Assembly (NCBI RefSeq): GCF_900090235.1
Contig: NZ_LT607750.1
Coordinates: 6,067,001-6,131,000, forward strand
Source: Micromonospora echinaurantiaca
GTDB taxonomy: Bacteria > Actinomycetota > Actinomycetes > Mycobacteriales > Micromonosporaceae
Reading direction: 5' to 3'
DNA: 64,000 nucleotides
Below the pieces are notes generated by a model, which saw only the letters and a list, made by a program, of their open reading frames with translations, did no database searches and had not been told where the DNA came from. A program made the position numbers and the translations under genes. Shown piece by piece: positions 1 to 8,119 of this stretch. Each line of letters starts with the position of its first letter. The stretch's first letter is position 1.

Positions 1-1
1 C

Positions 2-1390
2 GCCCGGCCCACCGAGAACACCCAGGGTGGGGCGGTCGTCTCGCTGCCGGACGACAGCTTCGCCGGCTCGACGCAGATCTCGCTGGGCGTCAACGGGTAC
101 AAGTCCGACAAGGGCACCTACTCCACGATGTCGCCGTACCGGATCCTGGACACCCGCTCCGGCAAGGGCGCGCCGAAGGCGATGGTCGGCTCGGGGAAGG
201 TGGTGTCGCTCCAGGTCACCGGGGCCGGTGGCGTGCCCACCGACGCCTCGACCGTGGTGCTCAACGTGACCGTCACCGGGCCCACCGGCAGCGGCTTCGT
301 CACGGTGTACCCGTCGGACGTGGCACGCCCGAACGCCTCGTCGCTGAACTACGTCAAGGGCTGGACCGGAGCCAACTCGGTCACCGTCAAGGTCGGCGCG
401 AACGGCAAGGTGAACCTCTACAACGCCGGCGCTTCGACGCACCTCGTCGCCGACGTGTTCGGTTACTACTCCAAGGGCCACGAGTGCTGCTCTGGCTACG
501 ACGGCGGGCAGTACCACGCGCTCGCCAAGCCGATCCGGCTCACCGACACGCGGACCTGGGGCTCCCGCCTTCCGGCCGACCACTACCTCAACTCGGCCGC
601 GAACTGGAACAGCACCATCAACCCGCGGGTCCGCGCGTTCGCGGTCAACATCACCGCCACCTCGCCGACCGGTTCCGGCTTCCTGACCGCCTGGAGCGGA
701 TACGCGTACGGGCTGCCGAGCACGTCGACGTTGAACTACGTGAAGGGCGCCACGGTGCCGAACTTCGCGGTGGTGCCGACGACACCCTGTGACGACTGCG
801 GCAGCGCCACCGGCCTGCCGTCGATCGGGGTGTACACCAGCACCAGCACGCACGTCATCGTGGACCTCGTCGGGTTCTACGACGACGGGACGCTCCCCAA
901 CGGGCTGCGCTTCTCGCCCGCCGTACCGACCCGGATCGCGGACACCCGCGCCGGGCAGGGCTGGCCGGCGCGGCTCGGGCCGGGGCAGACGGCGACGATC
1001 GCCGCGCCGTCCCCGGTGACGGACGCCGACACGCGGGCGCTGGCGACGAACGTGACCGCCGTCAAGCCGACCCAGACCACCTTCCTGACGGTCTGGCCGG
1101 CGGGCATCGACGGCATCGGCCGGCCGAGCACCTCCAACCTGAACCCGACCGCCGGGTCGGTCGTGCCGAACGCGGTGCAGACCATGGTCGGGCCGGATCG
1201 CAGATTCAACGTCTACAACGCCAGCGGCTACTGCGACGTGGTGGTGGACGTGGTCGGCACCTTCTACCGGTACCCGCCGTCGGCGCCAGCCGACTGGGAG
1301 GCCGGTGCGCGGGCGCGGGGCGCCGCCCCGGCGGATCCCTCAGCGGTGACCCCGACGGCGCCGGCGCCGCAGCGGGCCAAGCAACTGTGA
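2..1390 (+). CDS. Secreted repeat protein, C-terminal part (5' end outside window)
   Basis: The reading frame is open from base 2, so the start lies upstream of the window. The visible 462 residues hold at least three copies of a module of about 120-140 residues. Each begins with a motif like YRILDTR, IRLTDTR or TRIADTR and later carries a segment like STSTLNYVKG or PSTSNLNP and then VVDVVGFY. These RxxDTR modules are known from secreted or cell-wall proteins of actinobacteria and are predicted beta-rich. A Cys-rich insert (CCSGYD, CDDCG) suggests disulfides in an extracytoplasmic protein. The last 40 residues are Ala/Pro-rich with no sorting signal. I do not recognise a catalytic domain; function is unknown, possibly adhesion or cell-surface display. 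Two terminator-like hairpins follow. Confidence 0.8.
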   Translation, partial: ARPTENTQGGAVVSLPDDSFAGSTQISLGVNGYKSDKGTYSTMSPYRILDTRSGKGAPKAMVGSGKVVSLQVTGAGGVPTDASTVVLNVTVTGPTGSGFVTVYPSDVARPNASSLNYVKGWTGANSVTVKVGANGKVNLYNAGASTHLVADVFGYYSKGHECCSGYDGGQYHALAKPIRLTDTRTWGSRLPADHYLNSAANWNSTINPRVRAFAVNITATSPTGSGFLTAWSGYAYGLPSTSTLNYVKGATVPNFAVVPTTPCDDCGSATGLPSIGVYTSTSTHVIVDLVGFYDDGTLPNGLRFSPAVPTRIADTRAGQGWPARLGPGQTATIAAPSPVTDADTRALATNVTAVKPTQTTFLTVWPAGIDGIGRPSTSNLNPTAGSVVPNAVQTMVGPDRRFNVYNASGYCDVVVDVVGTFYRYPPSAPADWEAGARARGAAPADPSAVTPTAPAPQRAKQL

Positions 1391-1401
1391 CCGGGTGAGA
1401 C

Positions 1402-1482
1402 CCGGGGACCGCGCGCCGCCACGACGGGCGGTCCCCGGCACCGAACGGCGGAGGGGCACATCCGATCGGATGTGCCCCTCCG
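1402..1482 (+). terminator. Tandem terminator hairpins
   Basis: Two strong hairpins follow the stop codon at 1390. The first pairs 1402-1412 with 1428-1438 (11 bp). The second is a perfect 34-base palindrome at 1449-1482 (effective stem about 15 bp), followed by a short T-run (gtgtttcc). They sit between two same-strand genes and should isolate the secreted protein from the downstream gene. Confidence 0.75.
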
Positions 1483-1645
1483 GTGTTTCCGGGTCGGCTA
1501 CCGCGCCCACACCCGGACGGCTCGGGACGCGCCGGCGATGAAAGTGGCCCCGACGAATGCCGATGGACGAATGGTCGATGTGGCCCGCCCGAACCGACCG
1601 CGACCCGCGCCGGTGGCGGGGCAGCGGGCCGGACGGGGGATGCCT

Positions 1646-2668
1646 ATGCTCTGCGGCGTGTCCGCCCCGAGGATCGTCACCGCGTTCGGCCTGCCGAGGC
1701 TGAGCGTCACCAGCCACCACCCCGACCTACGACCGCTGCGCCGGGCGGCCGTGCGCCGGGACTGGCCCGCCGTGGTCGACTTCTTCGCCGGGCTGCCCGC
1801 CGAGCACGACCCCTCGTTCGCCGCCGAGGTGGTGGCGAACGTCGATGGCAGCGAGACGTTCCTCGAACCGGCAGTGCACGGCCCGCTGGCGCCGGAGCTG
1901 GCCGGGACGCTGCTCGGCGCCCGCTGGGTCAAAATGGGCTGGGCGGCGCGCGGTGCCCGCGCCGCGAAGTACACGAAGCCCGAGCAGTTCGAGCGGTTCC
2001 ACGCCTACCTCGGCCGCGCCGACGAACTGCTCGAGCAGGTCACCGGCGGTGAACCGGGCAACGTCTCGGCGTGGACCACCCGGGTGCACATCGCGCGAGG
2101 GCTGAGCGTCGGGCAGGCCGAGGCGCGACGCCGCTACGAGCAGGCGGCCCGCTCCCGGCCGCACCCGTTCAACGCGCAGATCGCCCTCGCCCAGCAGCTC
2201 TGTCCGAAGTGGGGCGGCTCGTTCGCGCAGCTGCACGCGTTCGCCGCCGAGTGCGCGGCGCAGGCGCCACCCGGCTCGCTGAGCGCGGCGGTGGTGGCCG
2301 AGGCGCACATCGAGCAGGCACGCGCCGAGAAGTCGGCCACCGGCTGGCTGCGCCAGCCCTGGGTCCGGGCCGAGCTGAGCCGGGCCGCCGAGCGTTCGGT
2401 GGACCACCCGACCTACCGGCCGGTGCACGGCTGGGTGATGGCGCACAGCCGCTTCGCGTACGCCTGGACGCTGGCCGGTGACCGCCCCCGGGCCGCCCGG
2501 CACTTCGCGGCGCTGGGCAACGCGATGACCGACTACCCGTGGAAGTACTGGCTGGGCTCGGGGCGGACCACGTACAAGGCGCGGCAGCTGGGCGCGTTCG
2601 GGAAGTCGATCGGCCGCGGTGGCGACCCGGCGACCGACGACCTGCGCTCGACCCCGATCCTGCGCTGA
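1646..2668 (+). CDS. Hypothetical alpha-helical protein, possibly TPR-like
   Basis: 340 residues from ATG 1646, chosen because a G-rich Shine-Dalgarno (ggacggggg) ends 6 nt upstream. GTG 1658 and ATG 1640 are alternatives, and the frame stays open further upstream to 1472. The protein has no signal peptide or membrane segment. It is rich in Ala, Arg and Trp and made of helical segments such as LRRAAVRRDWPAVVDFF and ARRRYEQAARSRPHPF, a periodicity resembling TPR-type helical repeats. Actinobacterial DUF4034-type proteins have a similar flavour, but I cannot confirm membership. No catalytic motif is visible. It is flanked by terminators upstream and a convergent gene 9 bp downstream, so it is probably monocistronic. 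Confidence 0.7.
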   Translation: MLCGVSAPRIVTAFGLPRLSVTSHHPDLRPLRRAAVRRDWPAVVDFFAGLPAEHDPSFAAEVVANVDGSETFLEPAVHGPLAPELAGTLLGARWVKMGWAARGARAAKYTKPEQFERFHAYLGRADELLEQVTGGEPGNVSAWTTRVHIARGLSVGQAEARRRYEQAARSRPHPFNAQIALAQQLCPKWGGSFAQLHAFAAECAAQAPPGSLSAAVVAEAHIEQARAEKSATGWLRQPWVRAELSRAAERSVDHPTYRPVHGWVMAHSRFAYAWTLAGDRPRAARHFAALGNAMTDYPWKYWLGSGRTTYKARQLGAFGKSIGRGGDPATDDLRSTPILR

Positions 2669-2677
2669 CCTTCGCCG

Positions 2678-3151
2678 TCAGTCGTTCCGCTCGGTGCGCT
2701 CGATCTCGGCGAAGGCGGCGGTCAGATAGCCGTCGAGTGGGCGGCCGGTGACCGCCAGCAGGTCCGCGACGAGCAGCGGCGCGTGCCGGGCGACCGCCGC
2801 CGGGTCGGGCGGGGCGTCGTCGTCGCCCGGGTCGTACACCCCGAGCGCACCGGCGAGCAGCACCAGCACCACGTGCGGGTCGACGTCCGGCCGCCAGCCG
2901 GCGGCCGACCGGACGCAGCGTTCCAGCACCTGCCGTACGTCGTCGCCGGCCAACCCGTCCGGGTGGGTCTCCTCCAGCAGCAGCCGGACCACCGCCCCGA
3001 GCACGAGGCCCGACCGTTCCGCCCCGGCCAGCCGCCCGACGGACGTCTCGTAGGCCTCCGGGTCACGGGCCCGGGCGGCCCCGACCGCCTCGGCGGCCGC
3101 GACGGCGATCTCACGGGCGGGCGCGGGCAGGTGTCGCCAGGTCACGGTCAC
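2678..3151 (-). CDS. Hypothetical protein, small alpha-helical
   Basis: 157 residues from GTG 3151. The frame continues upstream into the 10-bp repeat tract, where it would encode an artificial-looking Leu-Gly-Pro-Ala-Arg repeat, so the start is placed just outside the tract. No good Shine-Dalgarno is visible there and the start is uncertain. The sequence is acidic and helical (for example LVLGAVVRLLLEETHPDG and HVVLVLLAGALGVYDP), ending in a short charged tail. It resembles the all-helical ligand domain of some regulators but has no DNA-binding domain. Function unknown. It is convergent with the preceding gene and divergent from the MFS gene at 3554. Confidence 0.6.
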   Translation of the reverse strand: MTVTWRHLPAPAREIAVAAAEAVGAARARDPEAYETSVGRLAGAERSGLVLGAVVRLLLEETHPDGLAGDDVRQVLERCVRSAAGWRPDVDPHVVLVLLAGALGVYDPGDDDAPPDPAAVARHAPLLVADLLAVTGRPLDGYLTAAFAEIERTERND

Positions 3152-3204
3152 CGGGCCAGCATGGCAGAGCACCCCGACACCACGGGCGGCCGAGGCGACC
3201 CACC

Positions 3205-3380
3205 CGAGCCGGGCGAGCCGGGCCGGACCGAGCCGGACCGGACCGAGCCGGACCGGGCCGAGCCGGGCCGAGCCGGGCCGAGCCGGGCCGAGCCGGGCCG
3301 AGCCGGGCCGAGCCGGGCCGAGCCGGGCCGAGCCGGGCCGAGCCGGGCCGAGCCGAGCCCGACCGAGCCGGGCCGGGCCG
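3205..3380. repeat. 10-bp tandem repeat tract (agccgggccg)n
   Basis: Nine uninterrupted copies of agccgggccg occupy 3261-3350, with degenerate copies (gaccgagccg and similar) extending to about 3205 and 3380. The unit is not a multiple of three, so any frame through it gives a ten-residue repeat. It lies in the divergent region between the small hypothetical gene (2678-3151) and the MFS gene (3554). Apart from this tract I see nothing defined in 3152-3553. Confidence 0.95.
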
Positions 3381-3553
3381 GGCAGAGCGGGCCGGGCCGA
3401 CGGCGATGCGGTCGAGGGCGACGGGCGTACGGTCAGCCCGCGCCGTCGAGGCGGGCATCGGTCGTGGCCTTGGTCACCTCGACGGCCGGGCACCCGCGCG
3501 GGCGCCGGTAAACGGCTCGCCACCTGTCGTACCCGGCGAACAGAATCGCTGAC

Positions 3554-4837
3554 ATGCTGCGTCGCGCCCTACCCCGTCGTCCGGAAGCCCGCCGGATCCT
3601 CGTCGGCACCCTGCTCTCGGCGATCGGGCGCGGTCTCACCCTGCCGTTCCTGTTCATCTACCTGACCGACGTACGCGGGCTCACCGATGCCCGGGCCGGG
3701 CTGGTGATCGGCTGGTACGGCGCGGTGACCCTGGCGCTGTCGCCGGTCGGCGGCACGCTGATCGACCGGTTCGGCGCCCGCCGGGTGGTGCTGCCCTGTC
3801 TGCTCATCGAGGCGGTGGGCACCGGCTCGCTGGCGCTGGTCGACTCGACCGGCTCGGCCTTCCTGGTGATGACCGTGATCGCCATCGGTAGCTCCGCCAT
3901 CTGGTCCGGGCAGAACACCATCCTCGCCTCGCTCACCGACGACGGCGAGCGGCAGCGGGTCTTCGGGCTCAACTTCGCGCTGCTCAACCTCGGTATCGGC
4001 ATCGGCGGCCTGACCTCCGGCGCGATCGTCGACACCGGGCGTCCGGTCACCTTCCAGCTGATCTACCTGCTGGACGCCCTGACCTACCTGATGCCGGCGC
4101 TGATCCTGCTGACCCTGCCCGGCGTCGGGCACCGGCTCGCCACCCGTACGACCGAGGGCAAGGCCCCGAGTGGCGGCTACCTGACCGTGCTCCGCGACCG
4201 CCCGTTCCGCCGCCTGGTGATCTTCGGCCTGGTCCTCACCACCTGCGGCTACGCCCAGATCGAGGTCGGCTTCACCGCGTACGCCGTCCGGGTGGCCGAG
4301 GTGACCCCGCGCGTGGTGGCGTGGGCGCTGGCGGCCAACACGGTGATGATCGTGCTCGCCCAACTGGTGGTGATCCGCCGGATGGAGGGGCGCAGCCGTA
4401 CCGGTGGCCTCGCCGTGGTGGGCGCGGTCTTCGCGACCGCCTGGCTGGTCCTCGGCTTCGCCGGGGTGGTCGGTACGGGCAACGCGCTGCTCGCGGCGCT
4501 CTGCGTGATGGCCTGCTCGGCGATCTTCGGCTTCGGCGAGACCATGCTCTCGCCGGTGATGCCCGCGTTGACCAACGCGCTGGCCACCGACGAGTTGCGC
4601 GGCCGGTACAACGCGATGAGCTCGATGATCTTCGGGATCAGCGGGGTGATCGGCCCGGTGACCGCCGGTCCGCTGATCGGCGCGGCCGACGGCCGGATCT
4701 GGGTCGCCTTCGTGGTCGGTGGCTGCCTGGTCGCCTCGCTGCTCGCCCTCTCCCTGCGCCGGCTGCTCACCCCCGGGCAGGACGGTCGCGTGCCGGCCCC
4801 CGCCACGACCTTGGAACCCGCCCCGGCTGCCGCCTGA
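3554..4837 (+). CDS. MFS transporter, 12-TM drug/metabolite exporter type
   Basis: 427 residues, the usual size for a 12-TM major facilitator. Hydrophobic segments alternate along the whole length. The cytoplasmic loop 2-3 motif appears as GGTLIDRFGARRVVLP at about residues 70-85, close to the family motif GxLaDrxGrR. The N-terminus is basic (MLRRALPRRPEARRI). The C-terminal tail is Ala/Pro-rich. The substrate cannot be read from the sequence; MFS proteins of this kind usually export drugs or metabolites by proton antiport. It is monocistronic: a repeat tract lies upstream and a terminator hairpin follows, before a convergent nucleotidase gene. Relatives annotated as MdtH-like are plausible. 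Confidence 0.88.
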   Translation: MLRRALPRRPEARRILVGTLLSAIGRGLTLPFLFIYLTDVRGLTDARAGLVIGWYGAVTLALSPVGGTLIDRFGARRVVLPCLLIEAVGTGSLALVDSTGSAFLVMTVIAIGSSAIWSGQNTILASLTDDGERQRVFGLNFALLNLGIGIGGLTSGAIVDTGRPVTFQLIYLLDALTYLMPALILLTLPGVGHRLATRTTEGKAPSGGYLTVLRDRPFRRLVIFGLVLTTCGYAQIEVGFTAYAVRVAEVTPRVVAWALAANTVMIVLAQLVVIRRMEGRSRTGGLAVVGAVFATAWLVLGFAGVVGTGNALLAALCVMACSAIFGFGETMLSPVMPALTNALATDELRGRYNAMSSMIFGISGVIGPVTAGPLIGAADGRIWVAFVVGGCLVASLLALSLRRLLTPGQDGRVPAPATTLEPAPAAA

Positions 4838-4982
4838 CCCACCCCGAGCCACCCGAGGCCCTGGCAGGTCGCCGGGGCGTCGGGTCGCGGGGAAGATCGC
4901 GCTCGCACCCGCGGCCGGCCATCCCTCACGCCCGCGGTCGGTCGTCTTTGCGCCCGCGGTCGCTGCGTCGGGCTGAACGGGT

Positions 4983-5014
4983 CGGGCCCCGGAGCGGCGT
5001 CGCTCCGGGGCCCG
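4983..5014. terminator. Bidirectional terminator hairpin
   Basis: A perfect 14-bp stem pairs 4983-4996 with 5001-5014 around a 4-base loop. It sits between the convergent MFS and 5'-nucleotidase genes and could serve both. Confidence 0.7.
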
Positions 5015-5033
5015 ATCCGCGTGGGTGCTGCCG

Positions 5034-6761
5034 TCAGGCGGCGGCGACCTCGGCGGTGGTGCGGATGCGGTCCAGCGCCGGGGCCGACACCGGGGACTCC
5101 GCAGTCAGGTAGGCCACGAAGGCGTCCAGGTCGATCATGCCGGTGACCAGGTTGGTGCCGCCGGTGAGGACGCTGAAGCCGTCACCACCGCCGGCCAGGA
5201 AGTTGTTCACCGTGACCCGGTAGGTGCTGGCGGTGTCGACCGCCACGCCGCCGAAGGTGAGGCTGCCGCGGACGATCCGGCTGCCGGCGCACGGGTCCGT
5301 GCTGGGGCCGGTGGTGCCGTTCAGGTCGACGACGTAGCGCACCGTCGACGACGGGTAGAGGATGCGGCCGGTGATGAACTGCTGCTCGAGCAGGCAGTAC
5401 AGCTGCGCGCCGGTGAGGTCGAGGGTCGCCAGGTTGTTGGCGAACGGCTGCACCGTGAACGCCTCCTCGTAGGTGACCGGGCCGGCGTCCAGGTCGGCGC
5501 GGACGCCGCCCGGGTTCATGAACGCGGCGACCGCGCCCTGCTCGTCGTCGGTGGCGGCGAGCTGCGCGTCCGCGATCAGGTTGCCCAAGGGGGACTCACC
5601 ACAGCTGGCGGGGACCCGCGAGTCGCACGTGGCGAGCAGGTTCTCCTGCGTCTTGGTGATCGCCGTGGTGGTCTCACCGACGACGCGGCCGGCCACCGGG
5701 CCGAGGACCTCCTTGTACCGGTCGATCAGGTCGGTCTGCGCCCGGTCCTTGTCGACGTCCCGGGTGACCACCACGTTCTCGGCGGTGGCGGTGAGCACGT
5801 CACCGGTACGCCGGTCGATCTTCAGGTCGATGTCGGTGACCAGGCGACCGAACGAGCTGGCGCTGGTGACCAGCTTGTCGTTGATGTTGCAGTTGTACGC
5901 CTGGTGGGTGTGCCCGCTGACCACCACGTCGATCGACGGGTCCATCCGGTTGGCGATGTCGACGATCGGGCCGGTCATCCCGACGCAGTCGTTGATGCCA
6001 CCGGTCGCGGCCTGGGCGCCACCCTCGTGCAGCAGCACCACGATCGCCTCGACGCCCTTGCGGCGCAGCTCGCGGGCGTACCGGTTGGCGGTGTCCGCCT
6101 CGTCGGCGAAGCTCAGGCCGGCGACACCCTCCTGGCTGACGATCTGCGGGGTGCCCTCCAGCGTCATGCCGATGAAGCCGACCTTGACGCCCTGCACCTT
6201 GTGGATCGCGTACGGGGGCAGCAGCGGGCGGCCGGTCGCCGTCTTGAAGGCGTTGGCCGACAGGTACTGGAAGCCGGCGCCCTCGTACGGGGTGCCGTCG
6301 GCGCAGCCGTCGACCGGGTGGCAGCCGCCGTTCTGGATACGCAGCAGCTCGTCGGCGCCCTCGTCGAACTCGTGGTTGCCGACGCTGGCGTAGTCCAGCC
6401 CGGCCATCGACAGCGCCTCGATCGTCGGCTCGTCGTGGAACGCCGCGGAGAGCAGCGGGGACGCGCCGATCAGGTCGCCGGCGGCCACCGTGATGGTGTT
6501 CTTCTTCTTGGCGGCCGCGCGCAGCTCGGCCAGGTGGGTGGCGAGGTACTCGACGCCGCCCGCCGGCTGCCCGGCGATGGAGCCGCTGGAGCCGCTCGGC
6601 GGTTCGAGGTTGCCGTGGAAGTCGTTCAGGGCCAGCAGGGTGACGTCGACCGGCTTGGGCCCGGCGTCCGCCTGGTCGGGGGTTGTGGCGACCGCGCCGA
6701 ACGCGGTCACGGCGAGCGCGGTCAGGCCGATGGCGGCCCTACGCATCCCGGGGATGGACAT
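5034..6761 (-). CDS. Secreted 5'-nucleotidase / 2',3'-cyclic phosphodiesterase family
   Basis: 575 residues from ATG 6761, picked because AGGAG lies 4 nt upstream; ATG 6773 is in frame but would place that motif inside the coding region. A Sec signal peptide (about residues 1-33) precedes a calcineurin-like metallophosphatase domain. Its metal-binding motifs are LNDFHGNLEP, AAGDLIG, SVGNHEFDEG and VVSGHTHQ. The C-terminal half matches the 5'-nucleotidase substrate domain, with MNPGGVRADLD and AGGGDGFSVL. Such enzymes hydrolyse extracellular nucleotides to nucleosides and phosphate for scavenging. No sortase or membrane anchor is seen, so it is probably released. Its gene is followed at a distance by another metallophosphoesterase gene on the same strand. 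Confidence 0.93.
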   Translation of the reverse strand: MSIPGMRRAAIGLTALAVTAFGAVATTPDQADAGPKPVDVTLLALNDFHGNLEPPSGSSGSIAGQPAGGVEYLATHLAELRAAAKKKNTITVAAGDLIGASPLLSAAFHDEPTIEALSMAGLDYASVGNHEFDEGADELLRIQNGGCHPVDGCADGTPYEGAGFQYLSANAFKTATGRPLLPPYAIHKVQGVKVGFIGMTLEGTPQIVSQEGVAGLSFADEADTANRYARELRRKGVEAIVVLLHEGGAQAATGGINDCVGMTGPIVDIANRMDPSIDVVVSGHTHQAYNCNINDKLVTSASSFGRLVTDIDLKIDRRTGDVLTATAENVVVTRDVDKDRAQTDLIDRYKEVLGPVAGRVVGETTTAITKTQENLLATCDSRVPASCGESPLGNLIADAQLAATDDEQGAVAAFMNPGGVRADLDAGPVTYEEAFTVQPFANNLATLDLTGAQLYCLLEQQFITGRILYPSSTVRYVVDLNGTTGPSTDPCAGSRIVRGSLTFGGVAVDTASTYRVTVNNFLAGGGDGFSVLTGGTNLVTGMIDLDAFVAYLTAESPVSAPALDRIRTTAEVAAA

Positions 6762-7126
6762 GGAACTCCTCATGGGATTCCGGCGCGGCGGGCACCCGAT
6801 CGGTGGTTCGCGTCGGGCCCCGGCCCCGCCGTCGGCAGGGTTCGATCGCGGGTGGCAGCGGTGGGGGCCGCCGCCCCGCCGGGGACAGCCTCTCATCCGA
6901 GCCGCGAACGGTCGACCTGGGCAGCACACCAGAGCTGCGGCAATCGTCGGTGACCCGGCCGGGACGACCGGGCGATTAGGACATGACGGTCAGGTGACGA
7001 GCACCGCGCCGGATCCTCGAAGGGCCGGCCTGGAAATCGAACCGGACGGCGGATCAGGCCGAGGACGTCCCGATGGCCGGCACCGGCCGGGCGGTGGAGT
7101 CGGTGTGGTCGACCGACGGACCCGGA
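6762..7126. other. Intergenic region without a recognisable gene
   Basis: 365 bp upstream of the 5'-nucleotidase start and downstream of the phosphodiesterase stop, both on the minus strand. It should contain the nucleotidase promoter. I see no convincing ORF, RNA gene or operator; base composition is as for the neighbours. Confidence 0.5.
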
Positions 7127-7906
7127 TCAGTAGGTGCAGGTCAGGCCGGCGGCGTGGCTGACCTCGACGGTGTGGGTCACGCAGCCGCCGCCGACCACCC
7201 GGTGCAGCAGGAAGCCGGTGGGCTCGGCGACCCAGCCGATCGGCTCGTCGGGGCTCATGGTGAGCGACGCCTGCCGCCAGGTGCTGGGCGCGGTGGTGAG
7301 CACGGTACCGGCGAAGGCGGCCGTGACCGGCCGGTGCAGGTGGCCGGCGAGCACCCGGACCACGTGCGGGTGCCGGCCGATCACCTCGGCGAGGGCGTCA
7401 CCGTCGGCGAGCCGGACCGCGTCGGCGGCGGGCAGCCCGACGTCGATCGGCGGGTGGTGCAGGCAGACCAGGGCGGGCGCGTCGGGCCGGCCGGCGAGCA
7501 CCCCCTCCAGCCAGCCGAGCTGCTCCTCACCCAACCGCCCGCCGCCCGACCCCGGCACCAGCGAGTCCAGCACCACGATGGTCACGTCCGGGTGGTCGAC
7601 GTGGTAGTAGGCGGAGAAGCCCCCGCCCAGCAGGGGCGTACCGCCGAAGGTGTCGAGCAGCGACTCCCGGTCGTCGTGGTTGCCGGCGACCAGGTGCACC
7701 GGCAGCGGGAAGCGCCCGATCACCTCGCGCAGCGTGACGTACTCGTCGGTGCGGCCGTGGTCGACGAGGTCCCCGGTGATCACCACGCAGTCCGGCCGGG
7801 GACGCAACGCCAGCACCCGGCCGAGCGCGCGGTGCAGCCCGGCGGCCGGCTCGGCGCCGAGCACACCGGTGGTCAGGTGCGGATCACTGAGCTGGGCGAT
7901 GAGCAT
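7127..7906 (-). CDS. Metallophosphoesterase, CpdA-like (cyclic nucleotide phosphodiesterase type)
   Basis: 259 residues from ATG 7906, with ggagg 4 nt upstream. It is a compact calcineurin-like phosphoesterase without signal peptide. Metal-ligand motifs appear in order: AQLSDPHLT (residues 3-11), [26 protein letters not shown] and VLAGHLHRP. This order and the size fit class III cyclic-nucleotide phosphodiesterases (CpdA/Rv0805 type), cytoplasmic enzymes hydrolysing 2',3'- or 3',5'-cyclic nucleotides. Specificity cannot be assigned from sequence. It is divergent from the diguanylate cyclase gene at 8120, sharing a 213-bp intergenic region that carries a CCACA/TGTGG inverted motif. Confidence 0.87.
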   Translation of the reverse strand: MLIAQLSDPHLTTGVLGAEPAAGLHRALGRVLALRPRPDCVVITGDLVDHGRTDEYVTLREVIGRFPLPVHLVAGNHDDRESLLDTFGGTPLLGGGFSAYYHVDHPDVTIVVLDSLVPGSGGGRLGEEQLGWLEGVLAGRPDAPALVCLHHPPIDVGLPAADAVRLADGDALAEVIGRHPHVVRVLAGHLHRPVTAAFAGTVLTTAPSTWRQASLTMSPDEPIGWVAEPTGFLLHRVVGGGCVTHTVEVSHAAGLTCTY

Positions 7907-7983
7907 CGTGCCTCCACTCGACCGGTACCCCCACGCTATCGTCGCGGCCCGCGCAGCGCGGGCCGCCCGGCCCACAGCCAGCG

Positions 7984-7999
7984 TCCACAGCCTGTGGAT
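7984..7999. promoter_or_regulatory. Inverted motif tccacagcctgtggat (copy 1)
   Basis: A TCCACA-gcc-TGTGGA inverted repeat in the divergent region between the phosphodiesterase and diguanylate cyclase genes. Each half resembles the core of a DnaA box (TTATCCACA). The same 16 bases recur at 34031-34046. Confidence 0.6.
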
Positions 8000-8119
8000 A
8001 GCACATGTGTACGAAGCCGTCCGCCCAGCTCAGCGAAGGGCGGATCGGCTCCGCGCTGAGTACCCTTGATCGCGCCTCCCGGCCCCGGGCCGAGCACCCC
8101 TACCTGGAACGACGTGCGA

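Noticed and set aside
3205..3380. CRISPR array
   Set aside because: The repeat is a continuous 10-bp tandem without spacers; no cas genes are present in the window.
3111..3523. ORFs on both strands through the 10-bp repeat encoding Leu-Gly-Pro-Ala-Arg-type repeats
   Set aside because: A 10-bp unit gives open frames in all phases; the repeats translate into low-complexity peptides with no ribosome site, so they are artefacts.
5025..6953. Long open frame on the plus strand opposite the 5'-nucleotidase
   Set aside because: It is the antisense shadow of a GC-rich gene whose own translation shows all family motifs.
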